From positions 1,302,001 to 1,366,000 of the forward strand of contig NZ_JADOUF010000001.1 in NCBI RefSeq assembly GCF_015751905.1: 64,000 nt of DNA, written 5' to 3'. Source of the stretch: Longispora fulva (lineage in GTDB: Bacteria; Actinomycetota; Actinomycetes; Mycobacteriales; Micromonosporaceae). Below are positions 17,701 through 25,002 of this stretch, piece by piece. The translations under genes and the position numbers were made by a program. Within the stretch, counting starts at the first letter, position 1. The number at the start of each line of letters is the position of its first letter. The notes below the pieces were generated by a model, which worked only from the letters and a program-made list of their open reading frames with translations, was not told where the DNA came from and did no database searches.

Positions 17701-20582
17701 AGGCCGCCCGTGAGCTGCAGCTGCCGCCCCCGGCACTGACGTCGACGTTCGCGACGGCGACCCTCGCCGAGATCGCCGGGATGCTCGACGAGCTCAGCGC
17801 GACGGCCGTGCCCGGCGAGGACGCGTCGCGCACCCCCGCCGGCGTGGCCCCGTGGGTGCGCGCGTTCAGCGTCGAGCGGGTCCCGACCCCGGTGGGGGCG
17901 GCGCTGCCGTCGGCCGGCGGCGGGCAGTGGGAGGTGTTCGCCACCGACCACCACCCGATCGCGGAGCGCCTGCACGACGCGCTGCGCGGCGCCCGGGTCG
18001 GGCAGGGCGTGCTGCTGTGCCTGCCGCACGACTGCGACGAGCGGCACGTGTCCCTGATGCTGGGCGCGGCGCGTGCCGCGTTGTCCCGGGAGGGCACCAC
18101 CCGGTTCGTCGTGGTCGGAGACCGGCGGGGTGCCGCAGGGCTGGCCAAGACGCTGCACCAGGAGGCGCCCGGGGTCCTCACCACGGTCGTCAGCCTGCCG
18201 CTGCCCGACATGATGTCGGCCGAGCGGGTCGAGGGGATCGTGGCGCGGATCGTCGCCGACGTCGCGGCCACCGCGGCGTTCAGCGAGGTGCTGTACGACA
18301 CCGAGGGCGTGCGGACGGTGCCGGTGCTCCGGCCCGTCGAGTTGTCCACGTCGGGCCCCAGCCCGCTGTCCGCCGCGGACGTGGTCCTGGTCACCGGCGG
18401 AGGCAAGGGCATCACCGCGGAGTGCGCGCTCGCCCTGGCCACCGACACCGGCGCGGCCGTGGGGCTCCTCGGCCGCTCCGACCCGGCCGAGGACCCGGAG
18501 CTGGCCGCCAACCTCGACCGGATGACGGCCGCCGGGATCCGGTTCCACTACGTGCGCGGCGACATCACGGTCGTCGACCAGGTGAAGTCGGCGGTCGACG
18601 AGATCCGCCGCACCCTCGGCGAGGTGACCGGCGTGCTGCACGGCGCCGGCCGCAACCAGCCCAACGCGCTGGTCAACCTCGACGAGTCGGCGTTCCAGCG
18701 GACCCTGGCACCGAAGATCGCCGGGCTGGACGCCGTCCTCGCCGCGGTCGACTCCGACGCGTTGCGGCTGCTGGTCACGTTCGGCAGCATCATCGGCCGG
18801 GCCGGCCTGCGGGGCGAGGCGGACTACGCCACGGCCAACGACTGGCTCACCGACCTCACCCGGCGGGTGCAGGAGTACTACCCGCACTGCCGCTGCGTGG
18901 CGCTGGAGTGGTCGGTGTGGTCGGGCGCCGGCATGGGGGAGCGGCTCGGGGTGCTGGAGTCGCTGATGCGCGACGGCATCGAGCCCATCCCCACCGATGT
19001 CGGCATCGCCCTGCTGCACCAGGTGCTGGCCACGCCGGACGCGCCCGGCGCGATGGTCGTCATGGGCCGGGCCGACGGCCTGGCGACGATCAGCCTGGAG
19101 CCCCGGGAGCTGCCGCTGCTGCGGTTCGTCGACCGGCCCCAGGTGCACTACCCGGGGATCGAACTGGTCGTCGAGGCCGACCTGTCGGCCACCGACGACC
19201 TCTACCTGCCCGACCACGAGCTCGACGGGGACCTGCTGTTCCCCGCCGTGCTGGGCATGGAGGCGCTGTCGCAGGCAGCCCGCGCGCTCACCGGGCGCAC
19301 GGCGGCCCCGGTGCTGGAGGACATCGAGTTCCTCCGGCCCATCGTGGTGGCACCGACCGGGGTCAACACGATCCGGATCGCCCTGCTGGCGACCGACGCC
19401 GGCACGGTGCGCGCCGCCATCCGCAGCAGCGACACCGGTTTCCAGGCCGACCACTTCCGGGCCACGCTGCGCTACGACGACACCGGGCTGGCCGACCTGC
19501 CGGTCCGCAAGCCGGAGACCGACACGCCGATGGTCCCGCTGGCCCCGCACCCCGACCTCTACGGGCCGGTGCTGTTCCAGGGCAAGCGGTTCCAGCGCCT
19601 GCTGGGGTACCGCCAGCTGTCGGCGACCAGCTGCGTGGCGATGGTGTCCACCCGGCCGGAGGACGACTGGTTCGCCCGTTACCAGTCGGCGGACCTGGTC
19701 CTCGGCGACCCGGGTACCCGCGACGTGGTCATGCACGCCCTGCAGTGCTGCGTGCCGGACGCGACGCTGCTGCCGGCCGGGATCGAGCGGCTGTACCTGG
19801 CCGACCCGGCGGTCATCGGCGCGCTGGACGCCGTGACGATCCACGCCCAGGAGCGCTCGTACGTGGGCGACACCTACGTCTACGACGTCGACGTCTGCGA
19901 CGACGCCGGCACGGTCATCGAGCGGTGGGAGGGGCTGCGCCTGCAGGCCGTCCGCAAGATGGACGGCACCGGGCCGTGGCTGCCGGTGCTGGTCGGGCCC
20001 TACATGGAACGGCGCCTGAACGCCATGCTGCTCCCGGTGGAGCTGCGCGGCGTCGTGCTGCCCGACCAGGACGGCAAGCCCCTGGGGCGGGCCGCCCGCC
20101 GCGAGGCGACCCAGAGGGCGCTGACGTGGGCGCTGCGCCAGGCGACCACGGTGCGCTACCGGCCCGACGGCAAGCCGACGGTGGGGTCCTCCGGCGGCAC
20201 CGAGGTGTCCTCCTCGCACGGCGGAGGCGTCACCTTCGCCGTCGCCGCGGACCGTTCGGTGGGCTGCGACGTGCAGACGGCGACGGCCCGCTCCGACGGG
20301 GACTGGACGGAGCTGCTCGGCGCCGAGGGGTTCGCGCTGGCCCGCCTGATCTCGGGCGAGCAGGGCGAGGACCTGGCGGTGTCGGCGACCCGGGTGTGGG
20401 GGGCGACGGAGTGCCTGCGCAAGGTGGGCCGCGCGCGGGTGGACCTGTCGGTCGGCGCCCCGGGCGCGGAGAACTGGGTGCAGCTGCGGTCCGGCGGCGC
20501 GCGGATCGCGACGTTCTCCACCTCCCTCAACGAGATCAGCGAACCGGTTGTGTTCACCGTTCTGGTGGAAGGCGACGAATGA
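14745..20582 (+). CDS. pksE: Enediyne-type iterative polyketide synthase (PKSE)
   Basis: GTG at 14745 overlaps the UnbU-1 stop and begins STSRIAVVGISCRYP, the typical PKSE N terminus; the product is 1945 residues, normal for the family. Domains in order: KS (about 1-460; Cys213 in DGACSSS, His346 in EGHGTGT, His386 in FGHTKAA), AT-like (about 580-880; Ser657 in GHSLGE, His759 in AFHS), ACP (about 940-1010; Ser977 in LHLSSI), KR (TGGGKG from 1217; Ser1348, Tyr1361), DH (His1491 in DHELDGD) and C-terminal PPTase (GCDV at 1840, Glu1889 in WGATECLRK). All catalytic residues are present. PKSEs build a linear C15-C16 polyene on their ACP; the self-encoded PPTase activates it. Confidence 0.97.
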   Translation: MSTSRIAVVGISCRYPDADSPTELWENILAGRRAFRRLPDERMNHDDYYSPDPKAPDRFYSAKAAVIEGFEFDRVKYRIAGSTFRSTDMTHWLALDTVARALEDAAFPNGEGLERSRTGVVIGNTLTGEFSRANLMRLRWPYVRRTVAAGLKDDGWDDAKVREFLGRLEEQYKSPFPPIDEDTLAGGLANTIAGRVCNHFDFGGGGYTVDGACSSSLLSVATACNALANGELDTVIAGGVDLSIDPFEVIGFAKTGALATSEMRVYDRNSNGFWPGEGCGMLVLMRDEDAVARGLRRYATIAGWGYSSDGKGGITRPEASGHRLAMKRAYDRAGFGIDTVAYIEGHGTGTAVGDATELRAFSEERRETDADAPPAAISTVKGIFGHTKAAAGVAGLLKAILAIRHQVIPPATSHFDTHPELAVEKPALRVPATAELWPSDGPIRVGVSSMGFGGINAHVILEHAEGARQTELDEATAMLVRSRQDVELLLLDAATVSELRTKVERLAAWSTKLSFAEVGDLAATLERELDGRPVRAAVTATSPEDVQQRLTKLLAMLDGGARSVLDVNGGVYLGTGGAQPTIGYLFPGQGAGRRADGGGIRRRFTEVDELYRAYQPPADGNLVATDVAQPRIVTGSVAGLRVLSLLGVEAVGAAGHSLGELTALHWAGAMDEATLLEAATARGRIMADASAGDGTMASISAPPDAVVPLLVGTPVVIAGYNGPQQTVVSGQVGEVEKVIAAAARQGLVATRVAVSHAFHSEAVAPAAVALRAHLDAQAFEPLTRRMVSTVTGTELPTDTHVPSLLERQVLDPVRFHEAVAELAGRVDLLLEVGPGRVLRGLAADIAPAVPVVSLETDSMSLSGLLNAVAAAYVMGAPVRHAELFQGRFTRQLDVGKEFRFFASPVESAPADDYAGVTATRTAVVVEAADPVPVEAGAVASTESSLDILRRMAAARAELPLEAVQPDSHPLDELHLSSITVGQIVNEAARELQLPPPALTSTFATATLAEIAGMLDELSATAVPGEDASRTPAGVAPWVRAFSVERVPTPVGAALPSAGGGQWEVFATDHHPIAERLHDALRGARVGQGVLLCLPHDCDERHVSLMLGAARAALSREGTTRFVVVGDRRGAAGLAKTLHQEAPGVLTTVVSLPLPDMMSAERVEGIVARIVADVAATAAFSEVLYDTEGVRTVPVLRPVELSTSGPSPLSAADVVLVTGGGKGITAECALALATDTGAAVGLLGRSDPAEDPELAANLDRMTAAGIRFHYVRGDITVVDQVKSAVDEIRRTLGEVTGVLHGAGRNQPNALVNLDESAFQRTLAPKIAGLDAVLAAVDSDALRLLVTFGSIIGRAGLRGEADYATANDWLTDLTRRVQEYYPHCRCVALEWSVWSGAGMGERLGVLESLMRDGIEPIPTDVGIALLHQVLATPDAPGAMVVMGRADGLATISLEPRELPLLRFVDRPQVHYPGIELVVEADLSATDDLYLPDHELDGDLLFPAVLGMEALSQAARALTGRTAAPVLEDIEFLRPIVVAPTGVNTIRIALLATDAGTVRAAIRSSDTGFQADHFRATLRYDDTGLADLPVRKPETDTPMVPLAPHPDLYGPVLFQGKRFQRLLGYRQLSATSCVAMVSTRPEDDWFARYQSADLVLGDPGTRDVVMHALQCCVPDATLLPAGIERLYLADPAVIGALDAVTIHAQERSYVGDTYVYDVDVCDDAGTVIERWEGLRLQAVRKMDGTGPWLPVLVGPYMERRLNAMLLPVELRGVVLPDQDGKPLGRAARREATQRALTWALRQATTVRYRPDGKPTVGSSGGTEVSSSHGGGVTFAVAADRSVGCDVQTATARSDGDWTELLGAEGFALARLISGEQGEDLAVSATRVWGATECLRKVGRARVDLSVGAPGAENWVQLRSGGARIATFSTSLNEISEPVVFTVLVEGDE

Positions 20583-21052
20583 TGGAGCAGTATTTCGAGT
20601 ACCGGCACATGGTGGGTTTCGAGGAGACCAACCTGGTCGGCAACGTGTACTACGTCAACTACCTGCGCTGGCAGGGACGCTGCAGGGAGATGTTCCTGCT
20701 GACCCAGGCTCCGGAGGTGCTCGCCGACATCCAGGACGACCTGAAGCTGTTCACGCTGAAGTGCGAGTGCGAGTTCTTCTCGGAGATCACGGCGTTCGAC
20801 GAGCTGTCGATCCGGATGCGGCTGGAGGACCTGACGCAGACCCAGATCGGTTTCGCGTTCGACTACGTGCGGCTGCGCGACGGCGGTGAGGACCTGGTGG
20901 CCCGGGGCCGGCAGCGCATCGCGTGCATGCGCGGCCCCAACAACGACACCCGGCCCACCAAGGTCCCGGAGGTGCTGCGGACGGCGCTGACGCGCTACGC
21001 CGTGGTGGCCCCCGGCAACGGGCGGCTCGTCGCCGCTGTCAGCGAGGCCTGA
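20579..21052 (+). CDS. Enediyne hot-dog thioesterase (E10 type)
   Basis: The gene starts inside the PKSE stop (ATGATG), with GGAAGG six nt before the first ATG. The 157-residue protein has the 4-hydroxybenzoyl-CoA-thioesterase-like hot-dog fold with the enediyne-specific segment NVYYVNYLRWQGRCREMF. It releases the polyene, such as the heptaene in studied systems, from the PKSE ACP. Tight coupling to PKSE is the normal arrangement in enediyne loci. This supports a functional PKSE. Confidence 0.95.
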   Translation: MMEQYFEYRHMVGFEETNLVGNVYYVNYLRWQGRCREMFLLTQAPEVLADIQDDLKLFTLKCECEFFSEITAFDELSIRMRLEDLTQTQIGFAFDYVRLRDGGEDLVARGRQRIACMRGPNNDTRPTKVPEVLRTALTRYAVVAPGNGRLVAAVSEA

Positions 21053-21053
21053 C

Positions 21054-21611
21054 ATGGCGCAACGGACCGATCTGACGCCGCGGATCACGCTGCCGCCCGG
21101 TGTGCCGGTCGTCCCGGCCGTCGACGGCAAGGAACTGCGGGACGTGATGGGCATGTTCGCCACCGGCGTCACGGTGGTGACGGCCGGCCGGGACAACCCG
21201 CACGGCATGACCGCCAACGCGTTCACGTCCGTCTCGCTCGAACCGCCGATGGTGCTGGTCTGCGTGGTGCGGACGGCCGTGCTGCACCAGACCGTCATCG
21301 ACAGCGGCGGCTTCGCCATCTCGGTGATGTCGGCGCGGCAGGGCCACGTGGCCAAGTACTTCGCCAGCCGGAGCCGGCCCCGGGACGAGACGGAGTTCAA
21401 CGGCGTCGACTGGGCGCCGGGCCCGCACACCGGGGCACCGGTCCTGGGCGGCAACCTGGCCTGGTTGGAGTGCGAGCTCACCGCGGTCTACGACGGCGGT
21501 GACCACTCGATCTTCCTGGGCACGGTGCTCGACCTGGGGCGCAGCGGCGGCGAGGACGCGCTGCTGTTCCTCGGCGGTTCCTTCTACGAGTTCGACGCCG
21601 ACAAGCAGTAG
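21054..21611 (+). CDS. Flavin reductase (E6/HpaC type)
   Basis: ATG lies one base after the thioesterase stop, at the end of the core operon. The 185-residue protein has the flavin-reductase-like split-barrel motifs (MGMFATGVTVVT, HGMTANAFTSVSLEPPMVLVC). It would supply reduced flavin to a partner monooxygenase. Homologues (E6) occur in known enediyne clusters. No flavin-dependent monooxygenase partner is visible in the window, so it may serve an enzyme to the left of the window or the membrane UnbU system. Confidence 0.9.
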   Translation: MAQRTDLTPRITLPPGVPVVPAVDGKELRDVMGMFATGVTVVTAGRDNPHGMTANAFTSVSLEPPMVLVCVVRTAVLHQTVIDSGGFAISVMSARQGHVAKYFASRSRPRDETEFNGVDWAPGPHTGAPVLGGNLAWLECELTAVYDGGDHSIFLGTVLDLGRSGGEDALLFLGGSFYEFDADKQ

Positions 21612-21623
21612 ATCGGTCGGACG

Positions 21624-21649
21624 GGCGGGTCACCTGCGGGTGGCCCGCC
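21624..21649 (+). terminator. Terminator after core operon
   Basis: An 11-bp stem (21624-21634 with 21639-21649) with one G-T wobble starts 12 nt after the flavin reductase stop. Confidence 0.7.
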
Positions 21650-21718
21650 GTTCGGCGTGCCGAGGCGCTGCGCGCCGGAGCGGACGGGTACGCACGGTGC
21701 GGCCACGGCCACGACGAA

Positions 21719-21752
21719 GGACCACCGGTCGGCGGTCGCCGGCCGGTGGTCC
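21719..21752 (-). terminator. Terminator after P450 gene
   Basis: A perfect 10-bp stem (21719-21728 with 21743-21752) lies 14 nt downstream of the P450 stop on the minus strand. Confidence 0.7.
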
Positions 21753-21766
21753 GTGGTGCGCGGGGT

Positions 21767-23140
21767 TCAGGCGGAGTGCACCGTCATCGGCAGGCCGCCC
21801 CGGATCCGCAGGGTCAGCATCGGCTCCGGCACCACCCGGTAGTCGGGGACCATGGTCAGCCGCAGCTCGCGGGCGACGGCGGCCACGACGAACGCCGTCT
21901 CCATCATGCCCAGGTTGTTGCCCACGCAGAACCGGGGCCCGGCCCCGAACGGGATGTAGGCGTAGCGGGGCCGGTCGGCGGCCCGCGCCGGGTCGAACCG
22001 GTCCGGGTCGAACTGGTCCGGCCTGGTCCAGAACTCCGGGTGCCGGTGCAGGGTGTACGGGCACAGCACCACGTCCGCGCCGGCCGGCACGTGGAAACCA
22101 CCGACCTCGTCGTCGGCGACCGCCATCCGGGGCAGCAGCCACACCGGCGGATACATCCGCATGACCTCGTCGACGACCATGGCGGTGTAGCGCAGGTTGT
22201 GCAGGTCCTCATAGACCGGCGTGCGGTCGCCCAGCACCGTCACGGCCTCCTCGTGCAGCCGCTGCCAGATCTCCGGGTGCTGGTCGGCGAGGTAGAACGT
22301 CCAGCTCAGCGTGCTCGCGGTGGTCTCGTGCCCGGCCAGCAGCAGGGTCACCAGCTCGTCGCGCATCCGCTGGCGGCCCACCGCCGGGTCGGCCTCCAGC
22401 GCCGTGGACTCGATCAGGCGCGACACCACGTCGTCGCTGGTCTGCACGTCGCCGCGGGCCTTGCGCTCGGCCACCAGCCGGTCGACGATGACCTGCAGGT
22501 CGGCGCGGGCCCGGCGGAACCGCAGCTGCTTGGGCAGTGGCACCCACGTCGGGACGGAGCTCAGCGACATCATCTCGAACATGGCCTGGTCCTGCACGGC
22601 CTCGAACGAGTCGCCGATGCCCTGGTAGGCCGACAGGTCGGCGTCGAGCAGGCTGCGCCCGAGCACCCCGAGGGTCAGTTCCGTCATCTCGTGCCGGATG
22701 TCGACGGGCCCGCCGCCGATGTGCGTGCCCAGCCGGCGGGCGAGCTTGACCGCCTCGTCGGCGATGGCGTCGGCCTGCCGGGCGATCCGCTTGGGCTGGA
22801 AGACCGGCTGGATGGTCTTGCGCTGCTTGTGCCACAGCTCGCCCTCGCTGGTGAGCAGGCCGTCGCCGAGGGTCCGGCGGGCGTGGATCAGGCCGATGCC
22901 CTTGTGGTAGTTGGTGCTGTTCTCCGCCAGCAGGTACCTGGCGTGGTCGGGGTGGTTGAAGAAGTGCAGCGTCTTGGGGCCCAGCGGCAGCCGCACGGCG
23001 TCGCCGTACCGCGCCGAGACGTCCATCATGACCTCGAGCCTGTTGCGCGCCATCCGGGTGAGCAGCTGCGGGGCGGACCACCGCGACGGACCGGGCATGT
23101 CCCGGCGGCCGAGCGCCGTCGGCCCCTGTGTCGTGGTCAT
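21767..23140 (-). CDS. Cytochrome P450 monooxygenase
   Basis: A 457-residue soluble P450. The I-helix motif AGHETTAS, the K-helix E-x-x-R in DEVMRMYPP and the heme loop FGAGPRFCVGNNLG with Cys405 as axial ligand are intact. The long, CYP102/CYP4-like type fits hydroxylation or epoxidation of a fatty or polyene chain. It starts 1 nt after the DUF1702-2 stop and is therefore co-translated with that enediyne-specific protein. Enediyne clusters carry P450s (E7 group) that oxidise the core; the same job is likely here. No dedicated ferredoxin gene is visible. Confidence 0.93.
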   Translation of the reverse strand: MTTTQGPTALGRRDMPGPSRWSAPQLLTRMARNRLEVMMDVSARYGDAVRLPLGPKTLHFFNHPDHARYLLAENSTNYHKGIGLIHARRTLGDGLLTSEGELWHKQRKTIQPVFQPKRIARQADAIADEAVKLARRLGTHIGGGPVDIRHEMTELTLGVLGRSLLDADLSAYQGIGDSFEAVQDQAMFEMMSLSSVPTWVPLPKQLRFRRARADLQVIVDRLVAERKARGDVQTSDDVVSRLIESTALEADPAVGRQRMRDELVTLLLAGHETTASTLSWTFYLADQHPEIWQRLHEEAVTVLGDRTPVYEDLHNLRYTAMVVDEVMRMYPPVWLLPRMAVADDEVGGFHVPAGADVVLCPYTLHRHPEFWTRPDQFDPDRFDPARAADRPRYAYIPFGAGPRFCVGNNLGMMETAFVVAAVARELRLTMVPDYRVVPEPMLTLRIRGGLPMTVHSA

Positions 23141-23141
23141 C

Positions 23142-24116
23142 TCAGTACCATCCCCGCTGGATGAACACGTCCGCGACGTTGTTGCGCCACATCTCGTACG
23201 TCGGCCCGGTGCTCGCCGGGTGGTCCGGGACAGCCGTGTCGGTCAGCGCCCCGGCCTCCTCGGGCGTCAGGTCGCAGAACACGCCGGTCGCCAGCACGGT
23301 GTGCCCGACGACCAGGCCGGCCCGCACCCGCGCCTGGGCGGCGAAGGCACTGGCCTGCGAGACCCAGGGGCGGTGCTGCCCGGCCCGGTTCCAGAGGGTG
23401 CGCAGTTCCCCCTCGTCGCCGCCGCCCGCGTACGTGGCGGCCAGCCCGGCCCCGCTGTAGAGGTCCCGGCGGCGCCGCTCGGGGAACCGGTCGATGAGGT
23501 CGCAGGCCAGGGTGGCGCTGGAGCCGGCGACGAACCACACGGCCCGTCCGATGCCCTGGTCGATCGCGTGGTGGGCGTATCCCGTGGGGTCGTCGGCAGG
23601 CCACGGGAACGCGGCCTCCTCGTGCTGGTCGCGCACGTACCGGGCGGTGTGGAAGTAGGCCTGGTGGAAGCCGTACCCGTCGAGGACCAGCCAGCGCAGC
23701 AGCGGATCGCCGGCCGCGGCGCTGGCCTTGGCCCAGCGCATCCTGGGCAGCCGGGCCATGGCCCAGCCGACGCCCACGTACGCCATGTAGATGTGCCTGT
23801 CGCCCGCGCCGGACAGGAACCGCGCCGTGCGCCGGGCCGGGCCGAGGGACAGGCCGTCCATGAGCGCGTAGGCCATCCCGGCGCCCTCGTAGGCGAAGCC
23901 CCGGTACTGCGGCTCGATGGCGTCCAGCGTGGTGATGTCGTCGGGGCCCTGGGACTCGGCCGCGCGCGCGAATCCGGCGAGGAAGGTGCGCCCGACGCTC
24001 TCGAGCAGGAACCGCGCCTCGGGTCCCTTGTCGTGGAAGCCGCGGGTGGACAGTTTGGTCTCGGAGATGTCAGGGGTCAGGATGCGGCGCCGCAGCGCCC
24101 TCAGCGTGCTTGCCAC
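23142..24116 (-). CDS. DUF1702 enediyne accessory protein, copy 2
   Basis: GTG at 24116 is preceded by GGGAG. The 324-residue protein matches DUF1702-1 over its whole length, keeping TRGFHDK, YRGFAYEGAGM, YMAYVGVGWA, LLRWLVLDGYGFHQAYFHT, AIDQGIGRA and SGAGLAATYAGG; the N-terminal 15 and C-terminal 30 residues differ most. It forms an operon with the P450, probably with TetR upstream. Two complete DUF1702 genes in one locus suggest either subfunctionalisation or a heteromeric complex. The catalytic role of the family is not known. Confidence 0.9.
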   Translation of the reverse strand: MASTLRALRRRILTPDISETKLSTRGFHDKGPEARFLLESVGRTFLAGFARAAESQGPDDITTLDAIEPQYRGFAYEGAGMAYALMDGLSLGPARRTARFLSGAGDRHIYMAYVGVGWAMARLPRMRWAKASAAAGDPLLRWLVLDGYGFHQAYFHTARYVRDQHEEAAFPWPADDPTGYAHHAIDQGIGRAVWFVAGSSATLACDLIDRFPERRRRDLYSGAGLAATYAGGGDEGELRTLWNRAGQHRPWVSQASAFAAQARVRAGLVVGHTVLATGVFCDLTPEEAGALTDTAVPDHPASTGPTYEMWRNNVADVFIQRGWY

Positions 24117-24231
24117 GGTGTCTCCCGGGTCGGGTGGCGTGCGATTCGTAGACCTACCCGAGATCCTTGTGGGTGCGGCCGCGCCGCAGCCACTCCCACC
24201 TTGCCGAATGTCGCCCGCCCCTCACGGTCGG

Positions 24232-24915
24232 CTACCCGGCTGGCACCACCAGCGGCTCCAGCGGGGCGTCGGCCCCGGCCTTGCGCCGGCGGGCCTTCGC
24301 CAACGAGGTGGCCACGTCGCGCGGGTCGTCGCCGGCGCCGAGCATCACGGCGCGCAACTGGGTCTCGAAACAGGAGTCGGCGTCGTAGGGGGAGACCAGG
24401 TAGCCGCCCAGGTCGAGGGTGACCAGGCCGTGCAGCGCGATCCACATCTGGTGCGCCACCTGCGCGATGTCGTCGCCCCGGAACCGGCCGATCGCCGTGG
24501 CGCGGGCCACGCCGTCCACGAGCGACTCCAGGGTGTACCGGCCGTGCTGGCGGTCCTCGTCGGCGAGGGCGAAGCCGCCGAGAACGGAGCTGCCGAACAT
24601 CACGAGGTACAGCTGCGGGTACTCCAGCGCGTTGGCCCGGTAGGCGTAGCCGAGCGTCATGATGTCGCAGACCGGGTCGGCGGTGGCCCGCACCCGCGAC
24701 ATCCGCCGGTGCAGCCGGGCGAAACCCTCGTGCACCAGCGCGCGGACCAGGTCGTCCATCCCGCCGAAGTGGGTGTAGACCGCCGAGGTGGAGGTACCCA
24801 CGGCTGCGGCGAGCCGCCGCGTGGTGAGCGCCGCGGCTCCTTCCTCGGCGAGCAGCCGGGCTGCGGCTTCCATCAACGCGTTCGGCAGCAACGGGTCGGA
24901 AGGTCGTGGGCTCAT
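24232..24915 (-). CDS. TetR-family regulator
   Basis: A 227-residue protein with an N-terminal TetR HTH (about 10-55: ALTTRRLAAAVGTSTSAVYTHFGGMDDL) and a C-terminal helical domain of the WHG-type (MWIALHGLVTLDLGGY). It is divergent from the carotenoid-type oxygenase gene with only 87 nt between, a standard layout for a TetR repressor and its target. No Shine-Dalgarno site is seen before the ATG, so translation may be leaderless. DUF1702-2 and P450 lie 115 nt downstream on the same strand and may be co-transcribed. Confidence 0.9.
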   Translation of the reverse strand: MSPRPSDPLLPNALMEAAARLLAEEGAAALTTRRLAAAVGTSTSAVYTHFGGMDDLVRALVHEGFARLHRRMSRVRATADPVCDIMTLGYAYRANALEYPQLYLVMFGSSVLGGFALADEDRQHGRYTLESLVDGVARATAIGRFRGDDIAQVAHQMWIALHGLVTLDLGGYLVSPYDADSCFETQLRAVMLGAGDDPRDVATSLAKARRRKAGADAPLEPLVVPAG

Positions 24916-24920
24916 ATTGA

Positions 24921-24966
24921 CATGATCTCATGTCCGACCCTACGATTCATTACAGTGTTACGTAAC
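24921..24966. promoter_or_regulatory. Candidate TetR operators
   Basis: CATGA-TC-TCATG (24921-24932) and the perfect palindrome GTTACGTAAC (24957-24966) lie between the divergent TetR and oxygenase starts. Both are plausible half-site pairs for a TetR dimer; the second is placed where an oxygenase promoter would be. Confidence 0.5.
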
Positions 24967-25002
24967 GGCGATACGTCAAACCTTCGACGTCAGGCGGTCC
25001 CC

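Noticed and set aside
14625-20219. Very long open frame on the minus strand opposite PKSE
   Set aside because: It is antisense to a fully motif-supported PKSE and has low-complexity Gly/Arg/Asp/His composition, typical of a high-GC shadow frame.
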